Origin: Deltaproteobacteria bacterium
Lineage (GTDB): Bacteria > Myxococcota_A > UBA9160 > UBA4427
Assembly (NCBI GenBank): GCA_019310385.1
Contig: JAFDEK010000008.1
Coordinates: 1-55,488 of the forward strand
Direction: 5' to 3'
Length of the DNA: 55,488 nt
Both the position numbers and the translations under genes were made by a program. Shown here one piece after another: positions 34,280 to 43,512 of this stretch. A model generated the notes under the pieces. That model saw only the letters and a list, made by a program, of their open reading frames with translations, had not been told where the DNA came from and ran no database searches. Positions within the stretch are counted from its first letter, which is position 1. Each line of letters opens with the position of its first letter.

Positions 34280-34293
34280 TGGAACGTGTTTCA
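34280..34293. promoter_or_regulatory. KstR-type operator box 2
   Basis: TGGAACGTGTTTCA also fits TnnAACnnGTTnnA. Its centre is 22 bp from box 1, about two helical turns, so two dimers could bind the same face. It lies 41 bp upstream of the TetR start codon. Confidence 0.72.
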
Positions 34294-34334
34294 GGTGCCG
34301 CCTTGCGGGCGGCTTCGAGTCGGTGCGGATCCAG

Positions 34335-34922
34335 ATGGAAGAACGGGCGAAGCGAATCGTGGAATCGGCCGTCTCGCTCGCCGAGGAGGGGGGCTTCGAA
34401 GGGGTGCGGCTGCGCGATGTGGCGGCCCACGCCGACGTGGCCCTGGGCACGCTCTACCGGCGCTTTCGCAGCAAGGAAGACCTGCTGGTTGCGGCCCTCG
34501 ATCTGGAGATGCAGGATTTGGAGCGGCGCATCCGGCAGCGGCCTCCGAAGGGGGACAGCGAGCTCGAGCGGGTGACTTCTTTCTTCTCCACGGCGGTGCG
34601 CGGGTTGCTGCGTCGACCCAACCTGGCCCGGGCGATGGTGAAGGCGATGGCCTCGGGCGAGCCCGAGGTCGCGCAGCAGGTCGCCGCCTTTCATGGACGC
34701 GTGGAAAGCCTGGTCGTCGGCGCCTTGCGCGGGAAGGACCCGCTGGGCGAGGAGCCCGCACCACCCAGCGAGAAAGAGAGCCGCCTGGCCACGGCCCTCG
34801 ACCTGCTCTGGCTCGGGCTGCTCGTCGGCTGGTCCGGCGGTGTCTACGATCAGAGCGAGGTGATCGAAGAGATGAGAAGCAGCGCCGAGCTCTTGCTCCA
34901 AGGAGCCCGGGACATGTCCTGA
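34335..34922 (+). CDS. kstR: TetR-family regulator, KstR-like
   Basis: 195 residues from the ATG beginning 'MEERAKRIVESAVSLAEEGG'; the frame is open 31 codons upstream but includes the operators. The DNA-binding domain is 'VRLRDVAAHADVALGTLYRRF' and 'SKEDLLVAALDLEMQ'. The remaining ~140 residues form the ligand domain ('ALDLLWLGLLVGWSGGVYDQS'). Length is that of KstR (about 199). Two TnnAACnnGTTnnA boxes upstream imply autoregulation. The igr-like operon begins 74 bases after its stop, so the regulator may be its first gene. Identity as KstR rests on motif, size and context rather than alignment. Confidence 0.8.
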   Translation: MEERAKRIVESAVSLAEEGGFEGVRLRDVAAHADVALGTLYRRFRSKEDLLVAALDLEMQDLERRIRQRPPKGDSELERVTSFFSTAVRGLLRRPNLARAMVKAMASGEPEVAQQVAAFHGRVESLVVGALRGKDPLGEEPAPPSEKESRLATALDLLWLGLLVGWSGGVYDQSEVIEEMRSSAELLLQGARDMS

Positions 34923-34996
34923 GGCGCCGCCCCCCCCCACAAGCCACCTCAACTTGCCACATCAACTTTCGACCTTAAGAACAAACCACGGACGAC

Positions 34997-36178
34997 ATGC
35001 ACATCGAATTTACCGAAGACCAGAAGGCACTGCGCAAGCAGGTGCGCCAGTACTACAAGGACCTCTTCACCCCCGATCTCCGCGCCCGTCTCGACGAGGA
35101 GTGGGAGGAGATGGGAGGGCCCGTTTTCCGTGAGGTGGTGGGCCACATGGGCCGTGACGGCTGGCTCGGCATCGGCTGGCCCACCGAGTACGGCGGCAAG
35201 GGTCTCGGCCCCGTCGAGCAGTTCATCTTCTGGGACGAGACCTATCGGGCTCGCGCGCCGCTCCCGGTGATCGGCGTCAACACCATCGGCCCGACCATCA
35301 TGCAGTTCGGCACCCAGGAGCAGAAGGACTTCTTCCTGCCCAAGCTGCTGCAGGGCGAGGTCTTCTTCGGCGTCGGCTACAGCGAGCCCTCGGCCGGGAC
35401 CGACCTGGCCGCCCTGTCGACCACCGCCGTGCGCGAGGGCGACGATTACCTGATCAACGGCCAGAAGGTCTTCACCACCCACGCCAATGTCGCCGACTAC
35501 ATCTGGCTGGCTGCCCGCACCGACCCGGAGGCGAAGAAGCACAAGGGCATCTCCATCATCATCGTGCCCACGGATACGCCGGGCTTCTCCCTGACGCCCA
35601 CCTACACCCTGGGCGGCGAGCGCACCAACACCACCTTCTACGAGAACGTGCGGGTTCCCGTGAGCAACCTGATGGGCCCCGAGAATGCGGGCTGGAGCCT
35701 GATTACGTCTCAGCTCAACCACGAGCGCATCTCCCTGGCCGCGGGGGGCACCGCGGACAAGATGCTCGAGAACGTGTGGGAGTGGGCCCGGAAGACGCCC
35801 GCACCCGAGGGCGACATGATGATCGACCAGGCCTGGGTGCAGCAGAACCTGGCCCGGGTCTACGCCAAGCTCGACGCCCTCAAGGTGCTCAACTGGCACT
35901 CGGCCTGGACGATCGGCGCCGGTAAACCCGACATGGCCGAGGCCTCGGCGGTGAAGGTCTTCGCCACGGAGCTCTTCGTCGAGGTGCACGGACTGCTGCT
36001 GGAGATCGTCAACACGCCGGGCGTCATCGTGGAGGGCCAGCCGGGTGCCCTCTTCGGAGGCCTGCTCGAGAGCGCCTACCGCGGCGCCGTCACGCTCACC
36101 TTCGGCGGGGGAGTGAACGAGGTGCAGCGGGACATTATTGCCATGGCGGGGCTGCGGCTCCCGCGCGCTCGGCGCTAG
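34997..36178 (+). CDS. chsE2: Acyl-CoA dehydrogenase, ChsE2/FadE29-like
   Basis: 393 residues. 'MHIEFTEDQKALRKQVRQYY', 'MGRDGWLGIGWPTEYGGKG', 'GYSEPSAGTDLAAL', 'INGQKVFTTHANVADYIWLA' and 'ITFGGGVNEVQRDIIA' are very like the mycobacterial FadE29 as I recall it. In that system FadE28 and FadE29 (ChsE1-ChsE2) form an alpha2beta2 FAD enzyme that dehydrogenates the three-carbon steroid side chain. The last motif differs from typical ACADs, which usually have a catalytic Glu elsewhere, and fits the subunit division of ChsE. It is the first enzyme gene after the KstR-like regulator and is followed by ChsH2 and its partner ChsE1. Confidence 0.88.
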   Translation: MHIEFTEDQKALRKQVRQYYKDLFTPDLRARLDEEWEEMGGPVFREVVGHMGRDGWLGIGWPTEYGGKGLGPVEQFIFWDETYRARAPLPVIGVNTIGPTIMQFGTQEQKDFFLPKLLQGEVFFGVGYSEPSAGTDLAALSTTAVREGDDYLINGQKVFTTHANVADYIWLAARTDPEAKKHKGISIIIVPTDTPGFSLTPTYTLGGERTNTTFYENVRVPVSNLMGPENAGWSLITSQLNHERISLAAGGTADKMLENVWEWARKTPAPEGDMMIDQAWVQQNLARVYAKLDALKVLNWHSAWTIGAGKPDMAEASAVKVFATELFVEVHGLLLEIVNTPGVIVEGQPGALFGGLLESAYRGAVTLTFGGGVNEVQRDIIAMAGLRLPRARR

Positions 36179-36249
36179 CACGAGCACGCGCCAACCGAAG
36201 CAACCCCCAGCGAATCACAGCAACACGGTCGAAAAGAGGTCGAGTCCAA

Positions 36250-37227
36250 ATGGCACTACAAGGCAAGGAAAGAGAAGCCTTCGAGAAGAAGCTCGAGGCC
36301 TACGTGGGAATCGAGATCGGCATCGAGGAGGCCACCAAGGGCCCCATCGACCCGTCCACGATCCGCCAGTGGTGCGAGGCCCTGGGCGACGAGCTCCCCA
36401 TCTACACCGATCCCGCGGCCGCCGCAGACTCGATCCACGGCGCGATCGTCGCGCCGCCCACCATGCTGCAGGCGCTGATCCTGCCCGGCATGGAGATGGC
36501 CGTCGGCGAGGACGACCCGCGCAACAAGCAGCGGGAGCTGCACCGCCTCTTCGATGCCGAGGGCATGACGGGCGTCGTGGCGACCAACTGCGAGCAGGGA
36601 TTCAGCCGCTACTTGAAGCTCGGCGACGAGCTCCAGGCGGTGACCACCATCGAGAGCATCTCGGAGCAGAAGGCCACGGCCCTGGGCATCGGCTACTTCA
36701 TCAATACCCGCACAGTCTTCCAGGACCAGAACGGCGAAGAGGTGGCCTGGATGATCTTTCGGGTGCTCAAGTTCGAAGCCGCCGAGCAGCCCCAGGCCGC
36801 CCCGAGCGACTCGACCGGCGCCCCCGCCAAGCCCACGCGCATCCGGCCCACCATGGGCCACGACAACCAGTTCTGGTGGGAGGGGATCGAGCGGGGCGAG
36901 CTGCTGATCCAGAAGTGCGGTAGCTGCGGAGAATTGCGTCACCCGCCGCGTCCCATGTGCCCGAGCTGCCAGTCCAAGGAGTGGGAGAGCATCGTGTCCT
37001 CGGGCCAGGGCACCGTCTACAGCCACGTCACCATCCACTATCCCGAGGTGCCGGGCTACGACTACCCCGCATCGGTCGCGGTCGTGGACCTCGAAGAGGG
37101 CACCCGCTTCGTCTCCAACGTGGTGGGCTGCGAGCCGGACGAGGTGCATGTCGGGATGAAGGTGCAGGTTTCCATCGAGGAGATGGACCCCGATTTCAAG
37201 ATGGCCCTGTTTCGACCCGCCAAGTAG
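36250..37227 (+). CDS. chsH2: ChsH2-like MaoC/DUF35 enoyl-CoA hydratase subunit
   Basis: 325 residues from an ATG with AGAGG upstream. The N-terminal ~165 residues are a MaoC-like hot-dog ('SIHGAIVAPPTMLQALILPGM', 'EQGFSRYLKLGDELQAVTTIESI'). A linker rich in Ala/Pro precedes a DUF35 part with a zinc ribbon: 'QKCGSCGELRHPPRPMCPSC' (two CxxC) and an OB-fold ('GTVYSHVTIHYPEVPGYDYP'). This MaoC-DUF35 fusion is the architecture of ChsH2, which pairs with ChsH1 for hydration of the C22 side-chain enoyl-CoA. The DUF35 part is known to bind Ltp2, the following aldolase. The ChsE1 gene sits between it and ChsH1. Confidence 0.9.
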   Translation: MALQGKEREAFEKKLEAYVGIEIGIEEATKGPIDPSTIRQWCEALGDELPIYTDPAAAADSIHGAIVAPPTMLQALILPGMEMAVGEDDPRNKQRELHRLFDAEGMTGVVATNCEQGFSRYLKLGDELQAVTTIESISEQKATALGIGYFINTRTVFQDQNGEEVAWMIFRVLKFEAAEQPQAAPSDSTGAPAKPTRIRPTMGHDNQFWWEGIERGELLIQKCGSCGELRHPPRPMCPSCQSKEWESIVSSGQGTVYSHVTIHYPEVPGYDYPASVAVVDLEEGTRFVSNVVGCEPDEVHVGMKVQVSIEEMDPDFKMALFRPAK

Positions 37228-37239
37228 GAAAAGAGATCA

Positions 37240-38379
37240 ATGGAATTCAATTTCAGTGAGGAGCAGGTCATGCTCCGGGGTCTCGCCCGCGAGATCCTCG
37301 AGAAGGAAGTCACCCCCGAGCTCCAGAAGGAGGTCGAGGCGGGTGAGCTGTGGTTTCACCAGGGCCTGTGGGACAGCCTTGCCGAGGCCAACCTGCTCGG
37401 CCTCGCGGTGCCCGAGGAGAACGGGGGCATGGGCTTCGGCATGCCCGAGCTCTGCGTGCTGCTCGAGGAGCTCGGCCGCACGGTCGCGCCCTTGCCCGTC
37501 TATGCGAGCCTCGTGCTCGGCGGCCTGCCCCTGGCCGAGTTCGGCAGCGCGGAGCAGAAGCAGGAGTGGCTCGAAGGCATCGCGTCGGGTGAGGTGATCT
37601 TCAGCGGGGCGCTCTTCGCCGACGAACGGGGTGCCGAGTACGCCGACCCGGGCGTCTCCGCCACGCGGGAGGAGGCCGGCTGGGTGCTCGACGGGCGCCG
37701 CAGCCTGGTGCCGGCGGCCCCGATTGCCCGACGCATCCTGGTGCCTGCCCGCACTCCGGGGGGCATGAGCCTCTTTCTCGTGGACCCCGGCGCCGAGGGC
37801 GTCGGCCTCGAGGCGCGCCGGGTCACCAACCGCGAGCCCCTCTACGAGCTCGGTCTCGATCGGGTACGGGTGCCGGGCGAGGCGCTGCTGGGCGGCGAGG
37901 ACGGGCGGGGCGCCGAGATTCTCGCCTGGCTGCGCGAGCGCGCCACCCTGGCGACCTGCGCGCTGCACGTGGGCGTGTGTGAGCGCGCCATCCAGCTGAC
38001 CGCAGACTACGTGCGCGAGCGTGAGCAGTTCGGGGTGCCCATCGGTTCCTTTCAAGCCGTGCAGCACAGGCTGGCGGACAACTTCATGGACCTGGAAGCC
38101 ATGCGCTGGACCTTGTGGCGGGCGGCGTGGCGCATCGCCGAAGGCCTGCCGGCGGCGCGGGAGGTCGCGGTAGCGAAGTTCTGGGCCGCCGACGGCGGCA
38201 CGCGCATCGTCTCCAGCGCCCAGCACCTCCACGGCGGCTTCGGGGTCGACCTCGACTACTCCATCCACCGTTACTTCCTCTGGAGCAAGACCCTCGAACT
38301 CAACCTGGGCTCGGCCACGCCGCAGCTCGCTCGTCTGGGCGCCGACATGGCGCGCACGGGACCGCAGGAGTCGTCATGA
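37240..38379 (+). CDS. chsE1: Acyl-CoA dehydrogenase, ChsE1/FadE28-like
   Basis: 379 residues, ATG with AGGAAA upstream. N-terminal 'MEFNFSEEQVMLRGLAREIL' and 'LELNLGSATPQLARLGADMA' at the end, with 'QHLHGGFGVDLDYSIHRYFL' and 'YVREREQFGVPIGSFQAVQH' in the C-terminal helical domain. The 'REQFG' Arg-Glu-Gln-Phe segment is the FAD/subunit contact of ACADs. This is the second, smaller subunit type that would complete a ChsE1-ChsE2 heterotetramer with the gene at 34997. Its stop overlaps the ChsH1 start codon by four bases (ATGA). In mycobacteria this subunit is adjacent to FadE29; here chsH2 lies between. Confidence 0.87.
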   Translation: MEFNFSEEQVMLRGLAREILEKEVTPELQKEVEAGELWFHQGLWDSLAEANLLGLAVPEENGGMGFGMPELCVLLEELGRTVAPLPVYASLVLGGLPLAEFGSAEQKQEWLEGIASGEVIFSGALFADERGAEYADPGVSATREEAGWVLDGRRSLVPAAPIARRILVPARTPGGMSLFLVDPGAEGVGLEARRVTNREPLYELGLDRVRVPGEALLGGEDGRGAEILAWLRERATLATCALHVGVCERAIQLTADYVREREQFGVPIGSFQAVQHRLADNFMDLEAMRWTLWRAAWRIAEGLPAAREVAVAKFWAADGGTRIVSSAQHLHGGFGVDLDYSIHRYFLWSKTLELNLGSATPQLARLGADMARTGPQESS

Positions 38380-38798
38380 GCGCAAAGACCATCACCCTGG
38401 GCGACGTCAATGTGGGCGACAAGCTCCCCGAGCTCGCCGTCGACATCACCTCGAGCCTGATCGTGGGCGGCGCCATCGCGTCCAACGATTACACCCCCGT
38501 GCACCACGACAAGGGCGCGGCCCAGGCCGCGGGCATGCAGGACGTCTTCATGAACATCCTGACCACGAACGGCCTGGTGGGCCGCTTCGTGACCGACTGG
38601 GCGGGTGTGAATGCAGCCATCAAGGGCGTGTCCATCAAGCTCGGCACGCCGAACCTGCCCGGCGACACCATGAAGTTCAACGGGAGCATCGCCGAGAAGG
38701 ACGAAGCCGCGGGCACCGTGGTCGTCCAGCTCGCGGGCAAGAACACCTGGGGCAACCACGTCGAGGGCACCGTGACGGTCGCTCTCCCCGCAGCCTGA
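38376..38798 (+). CDS. chsH1: ChsH1-like MaoC hydratase subunit
   Basis: 140 residues from an ATG overlapping the chsE1 stop. Single hot-dog domain with 'ASNDYTPVHHDKGAAQAAGM', the MaoC hydratase loop carrying catalytic Asp and His, and 'GVSIKLGTPNLPGDTMKFNG' as the second conserved strand. It pairs with ChsH2, and in mycobacteria the catalytic residues are those of ChsH1, which agrees with the presence of the motif here. It hydrates the 3-oxo-4-pregnene-17-carbonyl enoyl-CoA. Ltp2 follows 31 bases later. Confidence 0.9.
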   Translation: MSAKTITLGDVNVGDKLPELAVDITSSLIVGGAIASNDYTPVHHDKGAAQAAGMQDVFMNILTTNGLVGRFVTDWAGVNAAIKGVSIKLGTPNLPGDTMKFNGSIAEKDEAAGTVVVQLAGKNTWGNHVEGTVTVALPAA

Positions 38799-38829
38799 GC
38801 GAACAGAGAACCAAGAAGGGAAGACCGAG

Positions 38830-40002
38830 ATGCCGATCACACTCAAGGACGAAGCCGCCATCGTGGGCATCGGACAGACCGAGTTCTCGAAGAACTCCGG
38901 TCGCTCCGAGCTCTCCCTGGCCTGTGAGGCGACGGCCGCTGCCATCGCGGACGCAGGCCTCGAGCCCAGCGACATCGACGGCATGACGACCTTCACCATG
39001 GACACCACCGACGAGATCGAGATCGCCCGCAGCGTCGGTATCGGGGACCTGACCTTCTTCAGCCGCACGCCCCACGGCGGCGGCGCGGCCATCGGCGTCA
39101 TGCACCAGGCCGCCATGGCGGTGGCGACCGGCGCGGCCAAGTACGTGGTGGTCTACCGGGCCCTCAACGGCCGCTCGGGCGCCCGCTACAGCTCGGGGGT
39201 CTCCGAGGGGGTCTCGACCTCGGACCTGATCCATTGGAGCTGGTACATGCCTGCCGGCCTGATGACGCCGACCAGCTGGGTCGCCATGTTCACCCAGCGC
39301 TACATGTACGAGTGCGGCATCACGTCGGAGCACCTGGGGCACGTGTGCGTGTCCCAGCGCAAGCACGCCGTGCGGAACCCGGCCGCCTTCTTCTACGAGA
39401 GGCCCCTCACCCTGGAGGAGCACGCCAATGCGCGGCCCATCGTCGATCCCCTGCGCCTCTACGACTGCTGCCAGGAGACCGACGGCGGCACCGCCTGTAT
39501 CGTGACCACGCCCGAGCGGGCTCGCGACCTCGACAAGCCGGCGGCGTTGATCCGCAGCGTCGCCCAGGGCGCGGGCTTCGACCAGGAGGTGATGACGAGC
39601 TTCTACCGGCCGGACATCACCGAGCTGCGCGAGATGGACCTCGTGGCGCGCCAGTGTTACGAGATCTCGGGCCTCACCCCCGACGACATCGATTGTGCGG
39701 TCATCTACGACGCCTTCTCCTCCATCGTGTTGTGGCAGCTCGAGAGCTTCGGCTTCTGCAAGCGAGGCGAGTCCGGCGATTTCGTGGCCGAGGGCAACCT
39801 CGATCTAGGCGGCCGACTGCCCTGCAATACCCACGGTGGCCAGCTCTCCGAGGCCTATATCCACGGGATGAACGGTGTGAACGAAGGCGTCCGTCTGATT
39901 CGAGGCACCTCGGCGAACCAGCCCGAGAAGAACGACCACTGCCTGGTGACCGCCGGCGTCGGCGTTCCCACGAGCGGCATGATCCTGGGCAAGCTCGACT
40001 GA
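38830..40002 (+). CDS. ltp2: Ltp2-like steroid aldolase (thiolase fold)
   Basis: 390 residues from an ATG with a purine-rich region upstream. Thiolase-fold protein of the SCPx/lipid-transfer group: 'AAIVGIGQTEFSKNSGRSEL', 'GGGAAIGVMHQAAMAVATGA', 'ALIRSVAQGAGFDQEVM' and 'GGRLPCNTHGGQLSEAYIHG'. The usual nucleophilic Cys of thiolases is not present at the N-terminal active-site loop, as in Ltp2, which performs retro-aldol cleavage releasing propionyl-CoA and the 17-keto steroid. Its docking partner is the DUF35 part of ChsH2, encoded just upstream. Position directly after ChsH1 is exactly that of the actinobacterial igr cluster. Confidence 0.9.
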   Translation: MPITLKDEAAIVGIGQTEFSKNSGRSELSLACEATAAAIADAGLEPSDIDGMTTFTMDTTDEIEIARSVGIGDLTFFSRTPHGGGAAIGVMHQAAMAVATGAAKYVVVYRALNGRSGARYSSGVSEGVSTSDLIHWSWYMPAGLMTPTSWVAMFTQRYMYECGITSEHLGHVCVSQRKHAVRNPAAFFYERPLTLEEHANARPIVDPLRLYDCCQETDGGTACIVTTPERARDLDKPAALIRSVAQGAGFDQEVMTSFYRPDITELREMDLVARQCYEISGLTPDDIDCAVIYDAFSSIVLWQLESFGFCKRGESGDFVAEGNLDLGGRLPCNTHGGQLSEAYIHGMNGVNEGVRLIRGTSANQPEKNDHCLVTAGVGVPTSGMILGKLD

Positions 40003-41220
<1,218 letters not shown>

Positions 41221-41299
41221 GAGAGGGGGCGCGAGCCGATCGCGGCCGGGCTCTTCGCAGACGCGCAGCACATCAATCGAAGATCGAAGGAGAGACAGC

Positions 41300-42217
41300 A
41301 TGTCGGTACTGGACGGTAAAGTTGCGATCGTGACGGGCGCGGCCCGTGGCCTCGGCCGGGTCGAGGCCCTCGAGCTCGCCAAGCTGGGCGCCCGGGTGGT
41401 GGTGAGCGATCTCGGCACGGCGGGTGACGGCTCGGGTCGGGACGAAGGCCCCGCCCAGGCGGTGGTGGACGAGATCAAGGCCGCGGGCGGCGAAGCCGTC
41501 GCCCACTTTGGCGACGTAGCCGACTGGAACGACTCCAAGGCGATGATCCAGACCGCCGTCGACAGCTTTGGCGACCTGAACATTCTCGTGAACAACGCCG
41601 GCTTCTGCCGCGACAAGATGGTCTTCGGCATGAGCGAAGACGAGTTCGACTCGGTGATCCGCGTCCACGTCAAGGGCCACTTCTGCGGTATCCGCCACGC
41701 CACCGAGTACTGGCGAAACAAGGCCAAGGCCGAGGGGGGCAGCGTCTACGGGCGCATCATCAGCACCGCCTCGGAGGCCTTCATCTTCGCCTCGGTGGGC
41801 CAGCCCAACTACGCGGCCGCCAAGGCGGGCATCGTGGCCATGACGGGCTCCGCCGCCCAGGGCATGGTGAAGTACGGCGTCACGGCCAACACCATCATGC
41901 CTCGGGCCCGCACGCGCATGAACGACTCGGGCTCCCTGGCGGCCATGTTCGCCAAGCCCGAAGAGGGCTTCGACAACTTTGCGCCGGAGAACGTCTCGCC
42001 GCTGGTGGGCTACCTGGCCGCACCGGCCTCCCAGAACATCTCGGGCAACCTCTTCGTCGTGTGGGGCAAGCAGATCAGCATCATCCAGCGCCCGCTCCAC
42101 GAGGCGGATTTCGACACCGAGGCGGGCTGGAGCTACGAGAGTGTCGACGCCGCGCTCACGCCCTACTACGCGGACAAAGAGCCGATCAAGAACAGCTTCA
42201 TCGTCCCCTCGATGTAG
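41300..42217 (+). CDS. Short-chain dehydrogenase, steroid-cluster type (Rv3548c-like)
   Basis: 305 residues with AAGGAGAG before the ATG. Rossmann motif 'AIVTGAARGLGRVEAL' (TGxxxGxG), 'NNAGFCRDKMVF' (NNAG) and catalytic 'QPNYAAAKAGIVA' (YxxxK) with Ser in 'IISTASEA'. A ~70-residue C-terminal region goes beyond a normal SDR. It probably oxidises a 3-hydroxyacyl-CoA steroid side chain (ChsB-type role) or a hydroxyl on the steroid; the substrate cannot be told apart. It closes the operon that starts with chsE2. The open frame upstream of the ATG is unlike any SDR start. Confidence 0.83.
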   Translation: MSVLDGKVAIVTGAARGLGRVEALELAKLGARVVVSDLGTAGDGSGRDEGPAQAVVDEIKAAGGEAVAHFGDVADWNDSKAMIQTAVDSFGDLNILVNNAGFCRDKMVFGMSEDEFDSVIRVHVKGHFCGIRHATEYWRNKAKAEGGSVYGRIISTASEAFIFASVGQPNYAAAKAGIVAMTGSAAQGMVKYGVTANTIMPRARTRMNDSGSLAAMFAKPEEGFDNFAPENVSPLVGYLAAPASQNISGNLFVVWGKQISIIQRPLHEADFDTEAGWSYESVDAALTPYYADKEPIKNSFIVPSM

Positions 42218-42224
42218 AGGCCCC

Positions 42225-42365
42225 ATGACCGACTACCGCGCCAAGCTCTTCACCGCGCGCTTCTACTTCGAGCGCATCCTGCCCCGCACCCGGGCCCTGG
42301 CGACGAGCATGACCTCCGGCTCGGGGAACCTGATGGAGCTCGAGGCGGAGCACTTCGCCTTCTGA
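42225..42365 (+). pseudogene. Isolated acyl-CoA dehydrogenase C-terminus-like fragment
   Basis: 46 codons, starting 8 bases after the SDR stop. 'YRAKLFTARFYFERILPRTR' and 'MELEAEHFAF' look like the very last helix and tail of an acyl-CoA dehydrogenase C-terminal domain (the Acyl-CoA_dh_C type), where a KL-TARFY-ERILP segment is followed by a short tail. No N-terminal or middle part is present nearby, so it seems to be the remnant of a gene fusion or deletion, or a small stand-alone helper. The RBS is weak. If it is translated it would be a single amphipathic helix. Confidence 0.45.
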
Positions 42366-42437
42366 GCCAGCCGGGCCCGGTGCGCATCGCGCTCGCTGGA
42401 GCGTGGTAGCATTTCCTCTCGAAAAGGAGACGGATCC

Positions 42438-42788
42438 ATGGCCATTCACTCGCAGCTTGCCTCCGCGGTCATGACCCTTGGGCTCATGGCCCTGGTGACC
42501 GGGGGTGGCTCTCCGTCCGGCGCTGGCGCGCCGGTTCACGAGGGCGACTCCGTCGCCATGTGGGATGACGGGGACCTCTCGGATGGGGATCTCCCCAGCG
42601 GCGATCTCTCGGATCGGGATCTGCCGGATCAGGATCTGCCCGGCGGTGATCTCTCGGATCGGGATCTGCCGGATCAGGACCTGCCCGGCGGTGATCTCTC
42701 GGATCGGGATCTGCCGGATCAAGATCTGCCCGGCGGCGATCTCTCCGATCGCGACCTCTCGGATCAGGATCTTCCGAGCGGGTACTGA
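42438..42788 (+). CDS. Exported acidic pentapeptide-repeat-like protein
   Basis: 116 residues with a strong AAAAGGAG upstream of the ATG. A signal-like N-terminus ('LASAVMTLGLMALVTGG') precedes a repeat tail made of five-residue units of form [G/R/Q]-D-L-[S/P]-[D/G/S], arranged in 15-residue groups. The D-L core recalls pentapeptide A(D/N)Lxx repeats that build right-handed quadrilateral beta helices, but the inward-facing position holds G, R or Q instead of mainly Ala, which is atypical. Highly acidic, so calcium binding or surface adhesion is possible. Its location between the two steroid operons may be accidental. Confidence 0.7.
   Translation: MAIHSQLASAVMTLGLMALVTGGGSPSGAGAPVHEGDSVAMWDDGDLSDGDLPSGDLSDRDLPDQDLPGGDLSDRDLPDQDLPGGDLSDRDLPDQDLPGGDLSDRDLSDQDLPSGY
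42600..42779 (+). repeat. Four 45-bp tandem repeats inside the repeat protein gene
   Basis: Units begin at 42600, 42645, 42690 and 42735. Units 1-3 are nearly identical at the nucleotide level; unit 4 diverges. Each contains three five-codon subunits starting GAT-CT. Near identity of DNA implies recent duplication, and lengths are multiples of three, so repeat number could vary without frame loss. Confidence 0.9.
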
Positions 42789-42808
42789 GGACGGGCCGGC
42801 CCCAGGAC

Positions 42809-43498
42809 TCAGTCCGGCAAGTCCTCGGAGCCCGGCCAGTCGACGCGCCGGGCCAGCAGCCAGCGCACGCCGAAGACGTCGCGCAGGCCGCGCACGGCGC
42901 GGCGCAGGTTCGTGTACTTCGATTGGCCGCTGCGCCGCGGCCGGTGTTGGACCGGCACCTCGATGCAGCGGGCACCGGCCGCCTGGACGAGGGCGGGGAT
43001 GAAGCGGTGCATCCCGTCGAAGGGCACGAGATGCCGCACGAGCTCGCGCTTGAGCAGCTTCGGGGTGCAGCCCGTGTCCCGCATCCCGTCGTGCAGCACC
43101 GCCCGGCGGAAGCCGTTGGCGACCCGTGACGCAAGACGCTTCGAGAGGGGATCGCGCCGCTCGGCTCGATGGCCGTTTACCAGGTCGTAGTCGGGGATGA
43201 GCTCGAGCAGCCGCGGCAGATCGCGGGGGTCGTTCTGCCCGTCGCCGTCCATGATGACGCACACGTCGCCCGTGGCCCGGACCAGCCCATAGTAGACCGC
43301 CGCGCTCTGTCCGAGGTTGCGGGGAAAGAAGTGGCTTTGCACGTCGCCGCGCGCGCGGAGACGCTCGCCGGTGCCGTCGCGGCTGCCATCGTCGATGGCG
43401 ATCACCTCCGCATCGGGCAGCAGCTCGCGCAGCTCGTCGAGGACGGGATCGACGTTGTCGACCTCGTTGTAGAAGGGGATCACGACGGAGATTTGCAT
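42809..43498 (-). CDS. Family 2 glycosyltransferase (DPM1/ArnC-like)
   Basis: 229 residues from an ATG just below the stop of the acyl-CoA ligase gene. A GT-A fold: 'ISVVIPFYNEVDNVDPVL', 'EVIAIDDGSRDGTGERL' (DDGS), 'CVIMDGDGQNDPRDLPRLL' (DxDxQ) and 'KYTNLRRAVRGLRDVFGV'. Such enzymes transfer sugars from NDP-sugar to polyprenyl phosphate; no membrane helices follow, unlike many bacterial homologues. It is 14 bases downstream of the CoA ligase in the same orientation, so co-transcription with the steroid operon is possible without a known link. Confidence 0.88.
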   Translation of the reverse strand: MQISVVIPFYNEVDNVDPVLDELRELLPDAEVIAIDDGSRDGTGERLRARGDVQSHFFPRNLGQSAAVYYGLVRATGDVCVIMDGDGQNDPRDLPRLLELIPDYDLVNGHRAERRDPLSKRLASRVANGFRRAVLHDGMRDTGCTPKLLKRELVRHLVPFDGMHRFIPALVQAAGARCIEVPVQHRPRRSGQSKYTNLRRAVRGLRDVFGVRWLLARRVDWPGSEDLPD

Positions 43499-43512
43499 GA
43501 GTGAAAAGGCCG

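Noticed and set aside
34923..34996. A separate promoter with a KstR box for chsE2
   Set aside because: No TnnAACnnGTTnnA site lies in this 74-base gap, so co-transcription with the regulator is more likely.
42600..42779. Possible CRISPR array
   Set aside because: Repeats are contiguous with no spacers, and they encode a protein tail; no cas genes are near.
42198..43262. Leftward open frame through the pentapeptide-like repeats with regular IREI/AGQ pattern
   Set aside because: The pattern is a mirror of the sense-strand codon repeat, there is no RBS, and the sense gene has a strong Shine-Dalgarno and a signal peptide.
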